From contig OZ005660.1 of assembly GCA_963930645.1 (NCBI GenBank), positions 243,106,836 to 243,170,835 on the forward strand: a stretch of 64,000 nucleotides of DNA, given 5' to 3'. Both the position numbers and the translations under genes were made by a program. This document shows, one piece after another, positions 36,187-47,365 of the stretch (position 1 is its first letter; every line of letters begins with the position of its first letter). Under the pieces are notes generated by a model. The model was not told the origin of the DNA and did not search any database. It was given only the letters and a program-made list of their open reading frames with translations. Source of the DNA: Salticus scenicus. Its lineage: Eukaryota; Arthropoda; Arachnida; Araneae; Salticidae.

Positions 36187-36659
36187 ATACTAGTTAATGT
36201 TTATTAAATAAATTTATTAAGTATTTTATAAAAGAAATAATATGTGTGTTTATGAATTTTTAGTCAATTAATCTTCTAGAATAACGTTTCCCCCCCCCCC
36301 CTCCTTGTGCAAGAGGGGGAGCAAAATTTGTAAAATCGCTTCTTAGTAGAAGTCTATGTCACAGGAGGAATGTTTTCTCCCAATTCCATGCTTCTAGGTC
36401 CAAGGGTTTCGGCTTGGCGATGATGAATTACTCACTCATTCAGGACAAACGATTTTATATGTATATAGATTTAATGAATATTTTTTAAAATGTTCTTCAG
36501 TCACTCAAATAAATAAATATTTAGTCTTTTATAGTCGATTTCACAATTCTAAAAAAGCCGGCACAGATGAAGTCGTTTGAAAAGAGCTGGGCGCCCAGCC
36601 GAAAATATTCTCGGCCAAGCATGAAGAATGTTTTAAGGCTTATTATATTTATTAATTAT

Positions 36660-37420
36660 ATAACGTAGAATTTTATAAACGCTGCCGAAGGCAACGGGGA
36701 CCCGAAACAGTAGGCTAAAAGTACTAAAAAAATGCATTGTCAACATGTTCTAAACTCTTCTGAAAGTTTCAAATGTCTAGCTAATCAAAAAGTTATTTAA
36801 ATAAATTTTGTGTTGAATCATATAAACGCTGCCGAAGGCAGCAGGGACCCGAAAATGTTGGCTAAAAGTGCGGAAAAAAATGCATTGTTATCATGTTTTG
36901 AGCTTTTCTACAACTTTCAAATGTCTAGCTAATCGGAAGGATGTCTAGCTAATCGAGCTAAATAAATATTCTGTTGAATCATATAAACGCTGCCGAAGGC
37001 AGCAGGGACCCAAAAAGTTGGCTAAAAATGGTAAAAAAAAAAAAAAAAAAAAAGCATTTTTATCATGTTTTGAGCTTTTCTACAAGTTTCAAATGTCTGG
37101 CTAATCGGGAGGTTATTGAAATAAATTTTCTGTTGAATCATATAAATGCTGCCAAAGGCAGCAGAGACCTGAAAATGTTGCCCAAAAATAGTAAAAAAAT
37201 GCATTGTCACCATGTTCTGAACTCTTCTAAAAGTTTCAAATGTCTAGCTAATCAGGAAGTTATTTAAATAAATTTTCTGTTGAATCATATAAACGCTGCC
37301 AATGGACCCAAAACAGTTGGCTAAAAGTATTAAATAATGCATTGTCACATTGTACTGAATTCTCCTGAAAGTTTTAAATGTCTAGCTAGTCGGGAAGTTA
37401 GTTAGTAAGGACCCGAAAAT
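36660..37420 (+). repeat. ~155-bp tandem satellite, five units
   Basis: GCTGCC starts at 36681, 36828, 36989, 37148 and 37295 (spacing 147-161 bp). Each unit carries the hairpin GCTGCCGAAGGCAGC, then GGGACC(C)GAAAA..GTTGGCTAAAA, a poly-A of variable length and CAAATGTCTAGCTAATC. The units are related to the Helitron-like family H1. Confidence 0.9.
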
Positions 37421-37624
37421 GTAGGCTAAAAATGGAAAAAAAAAAAAAAAAAAAAAAACGGTTGCACTTCGGGAGTGCCGACAGAAGTGAAAACGTGAAC
37501 AATTACGTGTGTATTTCTTGAATCGTCAGGAAATATTTTATTGTGTAGGAAATACTTTTAAATGAAGTATTTTTTTATTCATTAATATATACTACTACTA
37601 CAAAAATTATATTACAATTTTATT

Positions 37625-39550
37625 TAATGCGCTAACTGCAATAGAGACAGCGTCCGGAGATGAGAGAAGTCGTGTAGAGTCGCACCAGATTGTAAAAACG
37701 TGAGAAAAATGGCGGCTTTGGCCTTTGTCACGGCTTTGTGAGGTCTAACTGCAACGTTTCCGGCTGCAATCTGTAAGAGACAGTCTCCGGAGACGAGAGA
37801 AGTCGTGTAGAGCCGCACCAGATTGTAAAAACGTGAGAAAAATGGCGGCTTTGGCCTTTCTCACGGTTGTGTGTTTCCTAACTGCAACGTTTCCGGCTGC
37901 AATCTTTAAGAGATAGTGTCCGGAGATGAGAGAAGTCGTGTAGAGCCGCACCGGATTGTAAAAACGTGAGAAAAATGGCGGCTTTGGCCTTTATGACGGT
38001 TCTGTGAGGTCTAACTGCAACGTTTCCGGCTGTAATCTTTAAGAGACAGTGTCCGGAGATGAGAGAAGTCGTGTAGAGCCGCACCAGATTGTAAAATCGT
38101 GAGAAAAATGGCGGCTTTGGCTTTTATCACGGTTTTGTGAGGTCTAACTGCAACGTTTCCGGCTGCAGTCTTTAAGAGACAGTCCGGAGATGAGAGAAGT
38201 CGTGTAGAGCCGCACCAGATTGTAAAAACGTGAGAAAAATGGCGGCTTTGGCCTTTATCACGGTTTTGTGAGGTCTAACTGCAACGTTTCCGGCTGCAAT
38301 CTTTAAGAGACAGTGTCCGGGGATGAGAGAAGTCGTGTAGAGCCGCACCAGATTGTAAAAACATGAGAAAAAGGGCGGCTTTGGCCCTTATCACGGTTTT
38401 ATGAGGCCTAACTGCAACGTTTCCGGCTGTAATCTTTAAGAGACAGTGTCCGGAGAGGAGAGAAGTCGTGTAGAGCCGCACCAGATTGTAAAAACGTGAG
38501 AAAAATGGCGGCTTTGGCCTTCAACACGGCTTTGTGAGGTCTAACTGCAACGTTTCCGGCTGCAATCTTTAAGAGACAGTGTCCGGAGATGAGAAAAGTC
38601 GTGTAGAGCCGCACCGGATTGTAAAAACGTGAGAAAAATGGCGGCTTTGGCCTTTATGACGGTTCTGTGACGTCTAACTGCAACGTTTCCGGCTGCAATC
38701 TTTAAGAGACTGTGTCCGGAGATGAGAGAAGTCGTGTAGAGCCGCACCAGATTGTAAAATCGTGAGAAAAATGGCGGCTTTGGCCTTTATCACGGTTCTG
38801 TGAAGTCTAACTGCAACGTTTCCGGCTGCAGTCTTTAAGAGACAGTCCGGAGATGAGAGAAGTCGTGTAGAGCCGCACCAGATTGTAAAAACGTGAGAAA
38901 AAGGGCGGCTTTGGCCTTTATCACGGTTTTGTGAGGTCTAACTGCAACGTTTCCGGCTGCAATCTTTAAGAGACAGTGTCCGGAGATGAGAAGTCGTGTA
39001 GAGCCGCACCAGATTGTAAAAACATGAGAAAAAGGGCGGCTTTGGCCCTTATCACGGTTTTGTGAGGTCTAACTGCAATGTTTCCAGCTGCAATCTTTAA
39101 GAGACAGTGTCCGGAGATGAGAGAAGTCGTGTAAAGCCGCACCAGATTGTAAAAACGTGAGAAAAATGGCGGCTTTGGCATTTATGACGGTTCTGTGAGG
39201 TCTAACTGCAACGTTTCTGGCTGCAATCTTTAAGAGACAGTGTCTGGAGATGAGAGAAGTCGTGTAGAGCCGCACCAGATTGTAAAAACGTGAGAAAAAT
39301 GGCGGCTTTGGCCTTTATCACGGTTTTGTGAGGTCTAACTGCAACGTTTCCGGCTGCAGTCTTTAAGAGACAGTTTCCGGAGATGAGAGAAGTCGTGTAG
39401 AGCCGCACCAGATTGTAAAAACGTGAGAAAAATGGCGGATTTGGCCTTTATCACGGTTTTGTGAGGTCTAACTGCAACGTTTCCGGCTGCAATCTTTAAG
39501 AGACAGTGTCCGGGGATGAGAGAAGACGTGTAGAGCCGCACCAGATTTTA
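37625..39550 (+). repeat. 133-bp tandem satellite, ~14.5 units
   Basis: The unit contains AACTGCAACGTTTCCGGCTG, AAGAGACAGTGTCCGGAGAT, GAGAGAAGTCGTGTAGAGCC, GCACCAGATTGTAAAAACGT and ATGGCGGCTTTGGCC. Units are 90-98% alike. At least two (near 38180 and 38845) are 4 bp short (GAGACAGTCCGG). Because 133 is not a multiple of three, the ~68-codon minus-strand frames seen in successive units are not one protein. Confidence 0.97.
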
Positions 39551-39798
39551 AAACAATATACAGTATATAATTATTAACACTTCACATTAGCAAGTTAATT
39601 GTATGATACATTATTTGTATCATACAAGGATGGAAAGCGTTTGCTGACGATGACGCGGATTTAATGATTTTTGTTCACCCAAAAGTTTTCACTTCAAATG
39701 GAAAAAGTTTGTAAAAATCGATTGCAAGATTTGTACTGGACACACAAACAAACAAACAAGAATCGAATTTAATAGAAACATGATAATAAGTACTGATA

Positions 39799-40246
39799 AT
39801 GACACAGGTCTACAAAAATGATGTTGAAAAATTTTTATTTAATAATTTTAGCTGATCTTTATATTTTTTGGCGAGTTGAAACCAAAAATGCAGCCAGTTT
39901 TTCTCTGTCACATACAGATTTTTGTCAATGTGTTTAGTGACATAATGTCTTACATATACCATCATAACAATAGGTTGGTTGATAGCGTTTTGTGTCGCAC
40001 TAGTGCTGCACAATAACAACAATAGGTACTCATGACTAATTAATCATGGAAACATACTATAAAACTTACCATATAGTTACAGTGGTGGAGGAGTAATGAA
40101 AGAAATTATACCGGCAGGCACCCTGTATTACCAAAAATCTATATGTGATAGAGAAAAACTGGCTTCATTTTTGGTTTCAACTCGCCAAAAAACATAAAGA
40201 TCAGCTAAAATTATTAAATCAAAATTTTAATGTAGACCTGTGTCAT
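39799..40246. mobile_element. MITE with ~115-bp inverted termini
   Basis: The ends start ATGACACAGGTCTAC and the arms share TTTAGCTGATCTTTAT, GGCGAGTTGAAACCAAAAAT and AGTTTTTCTCT. The unique middle is about 200 bp. The two arms give mirror-image frames (AKK.KDQLKLLN), which result from the inverted repeat and are not genes. Confidence 0.8.
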
Positions 40247-40259
40247 AATATCCTGAAAG

Positions 40260-40532
40260 CATCCTGTAACTATCTCAAAAAGACATCCGGAGGACGCGCA
40301 GCGATGTATTTTTCTACTTGTCACTGGATCTCCTCTGAATAACAACTCCATCCTGAAATTATCAGATAAAAGACATCCGAAGGACATGCAGTGGTGTCAC
40401 CTTCTGGAAACCACTGAACATCCACCGGTTGGTGACGGGATATTTCAGAACAGCCAGCGGATAAGGTATTATCCTGCATGTGATAGTCTCCGGATGATCG
40501 CTGGATGTAATTTGGTTGTATGGGATGCTTCC
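40260..40532 (-). repeat. Repeat related to 25206-25398
   Basis: AGACATCCG(G/A)AGGAC recurs twice (about 40281 and 40373), and the right end carries TTTGGTTGTATGGGATG, the inverse of the end at 25214. Confidence 0.5.
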
Positions 40533-40689
40533 AACAACAGCTTCTGTTTCACGATTTAGTATGAAATATCTCCTGAAATTTGTTTAATCATCCATTTCTT
40601 TTATAATTTTCATATATCTTATTCTTGGAAGATAATTTCTTTTTATTAAGCTATTTATTTTTTGTGACTCCTGTTTTTGGTATCTTAAA

Positions 40690-40886
40690 ATATACACAAA
40701 CATCGACGAAATCCGCCATGTTTGTAATTGTCTGGTTGATTTGCTAGCGTCAACAACAACAATGGGGAAAAGGAGAGTGGGTAAAAGCGTTCACGAAAAC
40801 GATTACCCAGGTTAAAGTTATGACGTCATTTTCGGGGGATGTGCATACCCAAGCCCAAGCCCGGGCTGTGTATCGTGAACTCAACC
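40690..40886 (-). repeat. Terminal repeat, right member of the distant inverted pair
   Basis: It ends GGCTGTGTATCGTGAACTCA then ACC at 40886, the exact inverse of the start at 14268. Further in it has AACCTGGG, GTTCACG and a TTGTTGTTGACG stretch comparable to the left member's GTTGTTTGTCAACATC. ATA lies just outside both ends. Confidence 0.7.
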
Positions 40887-41098
40887 ATAGAATGTATGTC
40901 CTCAGAAAAAATAAGATTTCACAATCAACGTATTTTCCTTAATATAGAAATATACAACAATAATTTTCTCTGTTTTCCGATCGGAGTAGAAAAAGTAACC
41001 ACATCAAAGGTTAAAACAAAATTCGTTGTTCATCAAATTCTTTTTTTCTAAGACGAAAAAAACTGCATATTTATATTCTGCATTACTTTCTGCACAAA

Positions 41099-41104
41099 TT
41101 TATT
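41099..41104 (-). terminator. Possible poly(A) signal of the zinc-finger gene
   Basis: TTTATT on the plus strand gives AATAAA on the minus strand, about 220 bp past the zinc-finger stop. Confidence 0.4.
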
Positions 41105-41223
41105 ACAACTTTCTTTCGTTTATGTTGCACAGTAAAGCGTCAATCGCGAATAAAAAAGCATTACGTTCTACGGGGATCGCTCCGAATTGGCACTAAAATG
41201 GCCGACTTTCGGTTAATGTCCAG

Positions 41224-41319
41224 TCTCTCTATATATAGGGTCCCTAACTGTGAGTGCGTGAAAACGCTTTCAATTCTTGCTTCCAGGAGAATCCTTTAGA
41301 ACACATTTCACACACGTGG
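41224..41319 (-). pseudogene. Decayed last C2H2 finger after a premature stop
   Basis: After HTGE the next codon is TAG where the repeat has Lys, and then two bases are missing compared with CCATACGTGTGT. In the shifted frame CEMCSKGFSWKQEL is still readable, but the first finger His position reads Phe, followed by SRTHS and a natural-looking TAG. The ancestral protein therefore had one more finger. Confidence 0.75.
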
Positions 41320-42488
41320 CTATTCGCCTGTATGAGTTTGCAAATGGTAATTTAGACCTTTTCTTGTAAAAAACTTTCTAGAACACATTTCACACACGTA
41401 TGGCTTTTCACCTGTGTGAGTGCGTAAATGCGTCGTTAAATTACACTTCTTAGAAAATTCTTTGGAACACATTTCACACACGTATGGTTTTTCACCTGTG
41501 TGACTGCGTGAATGCGCATTTAACTGAGTCTTCTGAGAGAATCCTTTAAAACATATTTCACACACGTATAGCTTTTCGCCTGTGTGAGTGCGTAAATGAG
41601 TTTTTAAAGTGCTCTTCTGAGAGAATCCTTTACAACATATTTCACACACGTATGGCTTTTCGCCTGTGTGAGTACGTAAATGCTTTTTTAAAGCGCTCTT
41701 CTGAGAAAATTCTTTACAACATATTTCACACACGTATGGCTTTTCGCCTGTGTGAGTACGTAAATGATTTTTTAAATCGCTATTCTGTGAAAATTCTTTA
41801 CAACATATTTCACACACGAATGGCTTTTCGCCTGTGTGAGTGCGTGAATACTGTTTTAAACTATCCTTTCTAAAGAATACTTTGGAAGAGATTTCACACA
41901 CGTATGGCTTTTCGCCTGTGTGACTGCGTGAATGCACATTGAATTTATTCTTATGAGAGAATCCTTTAGAACATATTTCACAAACATATGGCTTTTCTCC
42001 NNNNNNNNNNNNNNNNNNNNNNNNNNNNNNNNNNNNNNNNNNNNNNNNNNNNNNNNNNNNNNNNNNNNNNNNNNNNNNNNNNNNNNNNNNNNNNNNNNNN
42101 NNNNNNNNNNNNNNNNNNNNNNNNNNNNNNNNNNNNNNNNNNNNNNNNNNNNNNNNNNNNNNNNNNNNNNNNNNNNNNNNNNNNNNNNNNNNNNNNNNNN
42201 AGTATGAGTTCGTAAATGGTTCTCTAGAGTCTGCTTTCTAGAAAGCTCTCTGGAACAGATTTTACACATGTATGACTTTGCACTTGTGTGACTGCGTGAA
42301 TGCGTTTTTAAATCTTTCTTCTGACAGAATGCTTCAGAACACGTTTTACACACATAAGACTTTTCTTCTGTGTGAATGCGCAGATGTCTGCTTAAAAGTC
42401 CCTTTTCAAAAAAAAGATCAGAACACACTTCACACACGTATGGCTTTTCTTCTATGCCAGTGCATGCATGTATTTTTAGGTTTTCCAT
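41317..42488 (-). CDS. Tandem C2H2 zinc-finger protein, interrupted by the gap
   Basis: This is a probable nuclear DNA-binding protein. From the likely ATG at 42488 (MENLKIHACTG) come three fingers (CEVCSDLFFEKG, CKTCSEAFCQKK, CKICSRELSRKQ), then the 200-N gap, then eight more fingers of the CEICCKGFSQKS type, joined by TGEKPY linkers, to a TAG at 41317-41319. The finger CEISSKVFFRKD..KQYSRTH has lost its second Cys and first His, so it cannot bind zinc normally. The two sides of the gap are in different frames only because the N count is not the true gap length. An in-frame upstream stretch without an ATG and a weak acceptor near 42500 allow a 5' exon. Fingers repeat every 84 bp, inviting copy-number change. 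Confidence 0.85.
42001..42200. other. Assembly gap (200 N)
   Basis: A run of exactly 200 N sits inside a near-identical 84-bp finger repeat. A round number suggests a placeholder size, and the frame mismatch across it agrees. An unknown number of fingers is hidden. Confidence 0.97.
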
Positions 42489-42608
42489 TTTTGACCTTCC
42501 TTCAGAATGTAATACAGTTAGAGAAAACAATAAGAAGAATCATATTTTTCATACAAATTATTTTTTAACTTTCTGCATATATGTTGAATATTTAACCTTT
42601 ATTGAATA

Positions 42609-42850
42609 CTAGCTGACCCGTCCGGCTTGAACAAATTTCAGTTAACGATGGATTGCCATGTAAAAAATCAAGAAAGATATCAGTTTATATGTTACCCACA
42701 CAGCACATACGTCCAAATTTTGTTCATTTCTCGTCTCGTACGTCCAAAACACGTCCCTCCAGAGAACTGACATCCCATTTTTGTCACATGCTCACATAAA
42801 TTCAACCATCATGTTGAAAGTATGTGTCGTGAGTAACCAAATTTGGACAT
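42609..42850 (-). repeat. Helitron-like end (AGCTGACCCG type) just upstream of the zinc-finger gene
   Basis: On the minus strand it ends CCGGACGGGTCAGCTAGT before ATTC, the same GGGTCAGCTA signature seen near 20805-20815. The inner extent is unclear. Confidence 0.4.
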
Positions 42851-43997
42851 ACATTATTAGAAAAATATCTTGGAAGTAATGTGTTCCACAATTGAGCGAG
42901 TTCATCCCAATGAAGTGTCCTTTTACGTTGAATCAGGGGGGTGCCATTTCATAGATGCGCGAATTTTTAGCTATTTGAGATTTCTCGCGCACTACGTCAT
43001 AAGGAGGATGGATCAAATCTTGTTTACATTTGAAATAACTGTGTTTAAATTGCGTTTTTATGATTTAATTTTTTTCTTTTCTTTTAATCGAATTTGCTTA
43101 AATGTACCGTGTGATAATCTTAATCTACGTCTTTTGTTGCTTCCTTGACATACTCCGTATTAGAGCACATAATTTTTTTAAAGAATAGATTATTGAAAGT
43201 GATAGAACATTGATGAAAAACTGTGATGTATAATAGCAATAGATAGATTGCTCATAAATTCAAATCATGTAAGTAATATATCATCGTGTATATTATATCA
43301 TACATTTTCAAGATCAGAAGTAATAAATCAAAGAGATATTAAATTAGCACTAATCATGTAATAAGTATGTTTGTTAAATGTTTATGCTACTTCCCTTCGA
43401 TTTTCAAGTATACTCTTTTGAAAGCAGACAGTAGCCAATGCCTGCTGTCTGCTGTCAAAAGTGACCTTTTTTTTTATTCAAATAGGGACATAATTAAGAT
43501 TTTGTTAAAATTTATTATCTTTATGAAACATGAAACAAATTGTGGTATCTCATAATAAACAAAATGTTTAAGTTATGTAGTTGTTAAAAATGAGTACACA
43601 CAAAAATATTCCTGCAGTTCAAAATTAAATTTGCAGTTAATACAATTAAAATGAAATAAACTTGTGTGTAGAAAAAAAAAAAAAAAATCTTAGGTATTTT
43701 TTTTTTTATTTTATTTTATTTTATTTTTTTTTTTTCTTTCTTTAATCCTCTGTAGAAAGCATCTGGATAATTGAAAATTTTATGAAATTGTTTTTATGTA
43801 GTAACACATTTCAATGTAGCTTTTGTAATAACATGTTAAAAGTGTCAGTAGTAGCACATGTTTTCCAATGAAAATAGTTTTAAAAATGCCAACATGAGCA
43901 AAATGTTTTGAAACTATTTCTGTCATACCATATTTAAACAATGAATATAATTTTTCTTTTGTAAAAAATTGTTGATCATTTCTTAAACATTTTGGAG

Positions 43998-44032
<35 letters not shown>

Positions 44033-44050
44033 CACAGAACTGAGGTTTAA
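42851..44050. other. AT-rich spacer, no gene recognised
   Basis: Frames at 42870-43148 and 43367-43555 have no recognisable domain. Poly-A/T tracts lie at 43671-43735 and (TA)n at 43999-44028. Confidence 0.4.
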
Positions 44051-44052
44051 AA

Positions 44053-44271
44053 GTAATAAGTACAAAACTTTGAATAAAAACCATAAAATGCAAGAGTTCA
44101 CAATAATTGTTTCAGGTGAAAAGAAAACATGACCCTTCGGCAGCGCTTTCTTGGCAGCACTCTTACCTACTTTATTCGCCTTGATGAAGTGTTGTGTTTT
44201 CTTTTAACCTGAAACAAATGTTGCAAGTTCTTGCATTTTATGGTGTTTATTCGAAGTTTTGTATTTATTAA
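44053..44271. mobile_element. Diverged palindromic hammerhead-like element (copy 2)
   Basis: The arms share ATTCGAAGTTTTGTA / TACAAAACTTTGAAT, CCATAAAATGCAAGA and a GAAAAGAAAACA stretch, and the sequence aligns with the palindrome at 54853-55124 (ACCATAAAA, AATTGTTTC, GACCCTTC). The plus-strand core at about 44174-44227 reads CGCCTTGATGAAGTG...ACCTGAAACAAATGTTGC, a decayed version of the same fold. Confidence 0.7.
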
Positions 44272-45179
44272 TTTGGAGTATATTTACTGACAGGGTTTAA
44301 CCTGGCAAAAAAAATTACTTTAGCATTTTAGTGAAAATAGGCTAGCACTATTTTAGCTTTTTCGAAAGTTAATTAATTCTTTGGATACCATTGATTTCTT
44401 TTACTTACATTACAAGGAACATCACCCAAGTGTCCGGCTCGGATTTCAATGAGTGAGAGGCGTTTCTTTTCTAGAGGCGTTTCTTTCATATTTGATATGC
44501 TATCAAATTTTACTCAAAAATTTGTATTTATACAGCAAGTGACTACTCAAATGAATAATTCAGTTGAAATAATTTTCAGTACTACTATAAATTTTCATTT
44601 GTAACCTAAACATGAACGGGCAAAATCATTTTGCTTTGTTTTTAAACTGTGCTATCATAATGTTAGACCCACCACCACGTATATTTTTTTTTTCCTACTG
44701 CCCTTCCCTCTTTTTCGGTGCAAGAATGAAAAAAGTGATCATCAGTCCATTCTCATATCAGACTTTTTTGTATATTCATATTGCTTTCCGCTACAGTACA
44801 GATTTTCATGCAAGACAAGTTAGCTGTATCCGAAGGTCTTTTTGTTTTCATGTACTACATGAAGCATATTACTGATTACATAAATACATATATGCATATT
44901 ATTGATTGCTGCAGTACAAAATTTCATACATTTCTTCTTGAATTCTTCATACACTTGGAATTTAACAACTAAAAATTCGGTAAGTGATTTTAGTACCCTT
45001 CTAATTTCTGCTATTAAGGAACCTATTTTATTTGTAAACTGATACTAATAATTATTTTGAAATATATTATTATGCTGAAACTTTTTTTAAATGGGGAAAT
45101 AATAAATTTAATATGAGTTTAAAGTCTGACATAAATATTAAATTCTTCTACTTCCAATATTTAGTTTATTTTTAATATT

Positions 45180-45920
45180 AAAATTCATAATATTGAAGTA
45201 TTTAAAAGGTAAACAAACGTATCATAATATTACAGATAACTGAATATATTATGTATTTCTTTTTAAATTGAAAATTATAAGTGTTTTATTTTGAACAAAC
45301 TATTTTAAAGAATGTATTTTTATTTCATTTTTACTCATAAAATTAAAATTCATGATTTTACTGAAATATCTGAAATGTAAACAAACAAATCACGCTAGTA
45401 CAGCAAAATTTATATATTTTAGATTTTTTTTAAACTACGTGCGCATTCTTTTGAGCAAAACATTTAAATAACTGCATTTTTATTTCATTTTAATATAATT
45501 TAAATTCATCGTCTTATTGAAGTAATTCATGACAATATTGAAGTATTTAAAAGGTAAACAAACATATCAATATTACAGATAACTTCATATATTGTGTATT
45601 TTAAATTGAAAAATATAAGTGTTTTATTTTGAACAAATATTTTAAAAAATGTACTTATATTTTATTTTTACTCATAAAACTAAAATTCATAATTTTACTG
45701 AAATATCTGAAATGTAAACAAACATATCGCGATCGTACAGTAAAATGTATATATTTTACATTCTTTAAAAAATATATATGTGCTTTCTTTTGAGTAAAAC
45801 AATTAAATAACTGCATTTTTATTTCATTTCATTTTAATATAATTGAAATTCATCGTTTTATTGAAGTATTATAAATGTAAACAAATGCATAGCAATGTTG
45901 CCGAAAACGCGAAAGCTTTA
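45180..45920 (+). repeat. ~170-bp tandem array with GTAAACAAA in every unit
   Basis: GTAAACAAA occurs at 45209, 45377, 45554, 45714 and 45877 (spacing 168, 177, 160, 163 bp). Alternate units are more alike (TTGAAGTATTTAAAAGG at about 45193 and 45538), so a ~345-bp dimer was probably duplicated. GTAAACA is the forkhead-factor core motif. Confidence 0.8.
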
Positions 45921-46109
45921 TAATTTTTTTATGAACTTATATGCATTTAAAATAAATATTTTAACGAATGTACTTTTATTTCATGTAATACCGTACATGA
46001 TTTTCGTTTTTGGGTAATATTTATACCAGATTATAGGATATATGTTTTAGTAAGTAATAGCTAGCTCTGGGCGAACAGCCGTATATTTTGTATCGTAGTT
46101 TGTTTCTAT

Positions 46110-46340
46110 CTTTCGCCACGTGACGTTTCACTTCTGCTTGCTTCTGATTGGCTACTCTTCAAATGGCCCAACCTTATAATAGAAGAACCTTGCGTTGAAT
46201 TCAACAAGCATGCAGCGTACTTTTTACTCTCGGAGGAAGGATAAGAATGGAGACGGCGAGAGCCGGTTTTCAATGGAGAAAGAGTGAAGTAACTGTATCA
46301 GGTCCCTTTAACTGTGCACCCAAAACATTCACTTAAATTC
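46110..46340 (+). promoter_or_regulatory. Promoter-like GC-richer segment (P1)
   Basis: It contains an E-box CACGTG (46117-46122), an inverted CCAAT box GATTGGCT (46146-46153), a TTATAATAG TATA-like box near 46174 and then CTCGGAGGAAGGATA. An ATG near 46247 opens METARAGFQWRKSEVTV and stops within 30 codons. It is homologous to 49400-49620 on the opposite strand. Confidence 0.4.
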
Positions 46341-46559
46341 TATTGCCGTTAGTGTTAAACGTGCGAAAAAACGGTATAAATCACGGTTTAGCCTTCAAAA
46401 ATACTGAGAAATATTTTTTGTTTAGTGTATCAATCTTTTTTTTTACTTTCTCTTACCCATAAGTATTGTTTTTGGGTCAAAATTTCGAACGCGAGTTTTT
46501 GTTATATTTACATGTTCTGAGGTCCCCTGAATACGAAAATCATGTTTTTAGCAAATGGT

Positions 46560-46635
46560 CTGTGTGTGTGTGTCTCTGTGTGTGTGTGTGTGTGTGTGTG
46601 CGTCTGTGTGTGTGTCTCTATGTGTGTGTCTGTCT
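46560..46635 (+). repeat. (TG)n microsatellite
   Basis: An imperfect GT run with CTCTGTG and CTGTCTGT interruptions, lying at the end of R1 copy 2. The long Cys/Val frame through it is an artefact. Confidence 0.9.
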
Positions 46636-47236
46636 GTTATCAGCATATCTCAAAAACAAATTATGGCAGAAAGTTCAAACTTGGTATTCTAAATTTTTAT
46701 CATATAAGGATGCTACACTAAACTTTTCGTTAAGATCAAGCAAATGGTTCGTATACAGGGACACTCAAAAGTATTCAAATACATTACGTCTATGGGGGAA
46801 ATTGCAGGTAAGTAGAGTTTAACATCTATAGCCTGCACTAAACCAAATGAAACAAATATATATTTTTTGTAATAGAGATAGTCAACAGGGGAAAAAAAAT
46901 ATTGTGTATGCAGGAGCCTCGCCTCCACCCTGGGGGGAAGTCCCCCCTCGAGGGGAGTAAATTTTCATGAGGGGTATCTTTCAAAAGAGCTCGCCAGTAC
47001 CTTTAAAACGAATGGTTGAACCACTGATCTGCGATAATTTAAAATAAAGTTATCGATTTTTTTTTTTTTTTTTTACTTTTAACAATTTTTTTTTTTTTTT
47101 TTTTTTAAATATTGAGAGTAAAATGGACTTTTTTTTTTTTTTTTTTTTGGATATTTGGTGTTATACTACTTCTCTAATAAGGAAATGGTCTGCATTATCA
47201 TAAAAGATAATTTTTTAAAATAATAATTTTAATAAA
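46636..47236 (-). repeat. Dispersed repeat family R1, copy 2
   Basis: It is the inverse of 16196-16640, sharing TTAAAACGAATGGTTGAACC, ATCTTTCAAAAGAGCTCGCC and GGAGCCTCGCC. It extends further on the (TG)n side and has longer poly-T tracts. Confidence 0.7.
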
Positions 47237-47365
47237 AGCCCCCCTCACACAGAATTAATTATCATATAAATCTCTCCCGAAGCCTAATTTGAATTGTTTA
47301 ACATAGGTTTACATAACATCGTTATCTTACCTCTTAATCTCCAACCTGTATTTATAGTATTAAAT

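Noticed and set aside
37624..39541. Series of ~68-codon minus-strand frames starting MRLYTTSLISG
   Set aside because: They are the 133-bp satellite translated in shifting frames, because the unit length is not a multiple of three. No gene structure.
36660..39550. Possible CRISPR-like array
   Set aside because: Units are contiguous and alike throughout with no unique spacers, in a eukaryotic context. They are satellites.
39810..40342. Two similar frames (FWFQLAKK.KDQLKLLN) on opposite strands
   Set aside because: They are mirror images created by the inverted termini of a MITE.
41652..42612. Plus-strand frames (MAFRLCEYVNAFL type) opposite the zinc fingers
   Set aside because: They are the antisense of the conserved TGEKPYVCE repeat, and some run through the N gap.
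46466..46822. 118-codon frame rich in Val-Cys
   Set aside because: It is driven by the (TG)n microsatellite and R1 repeat.
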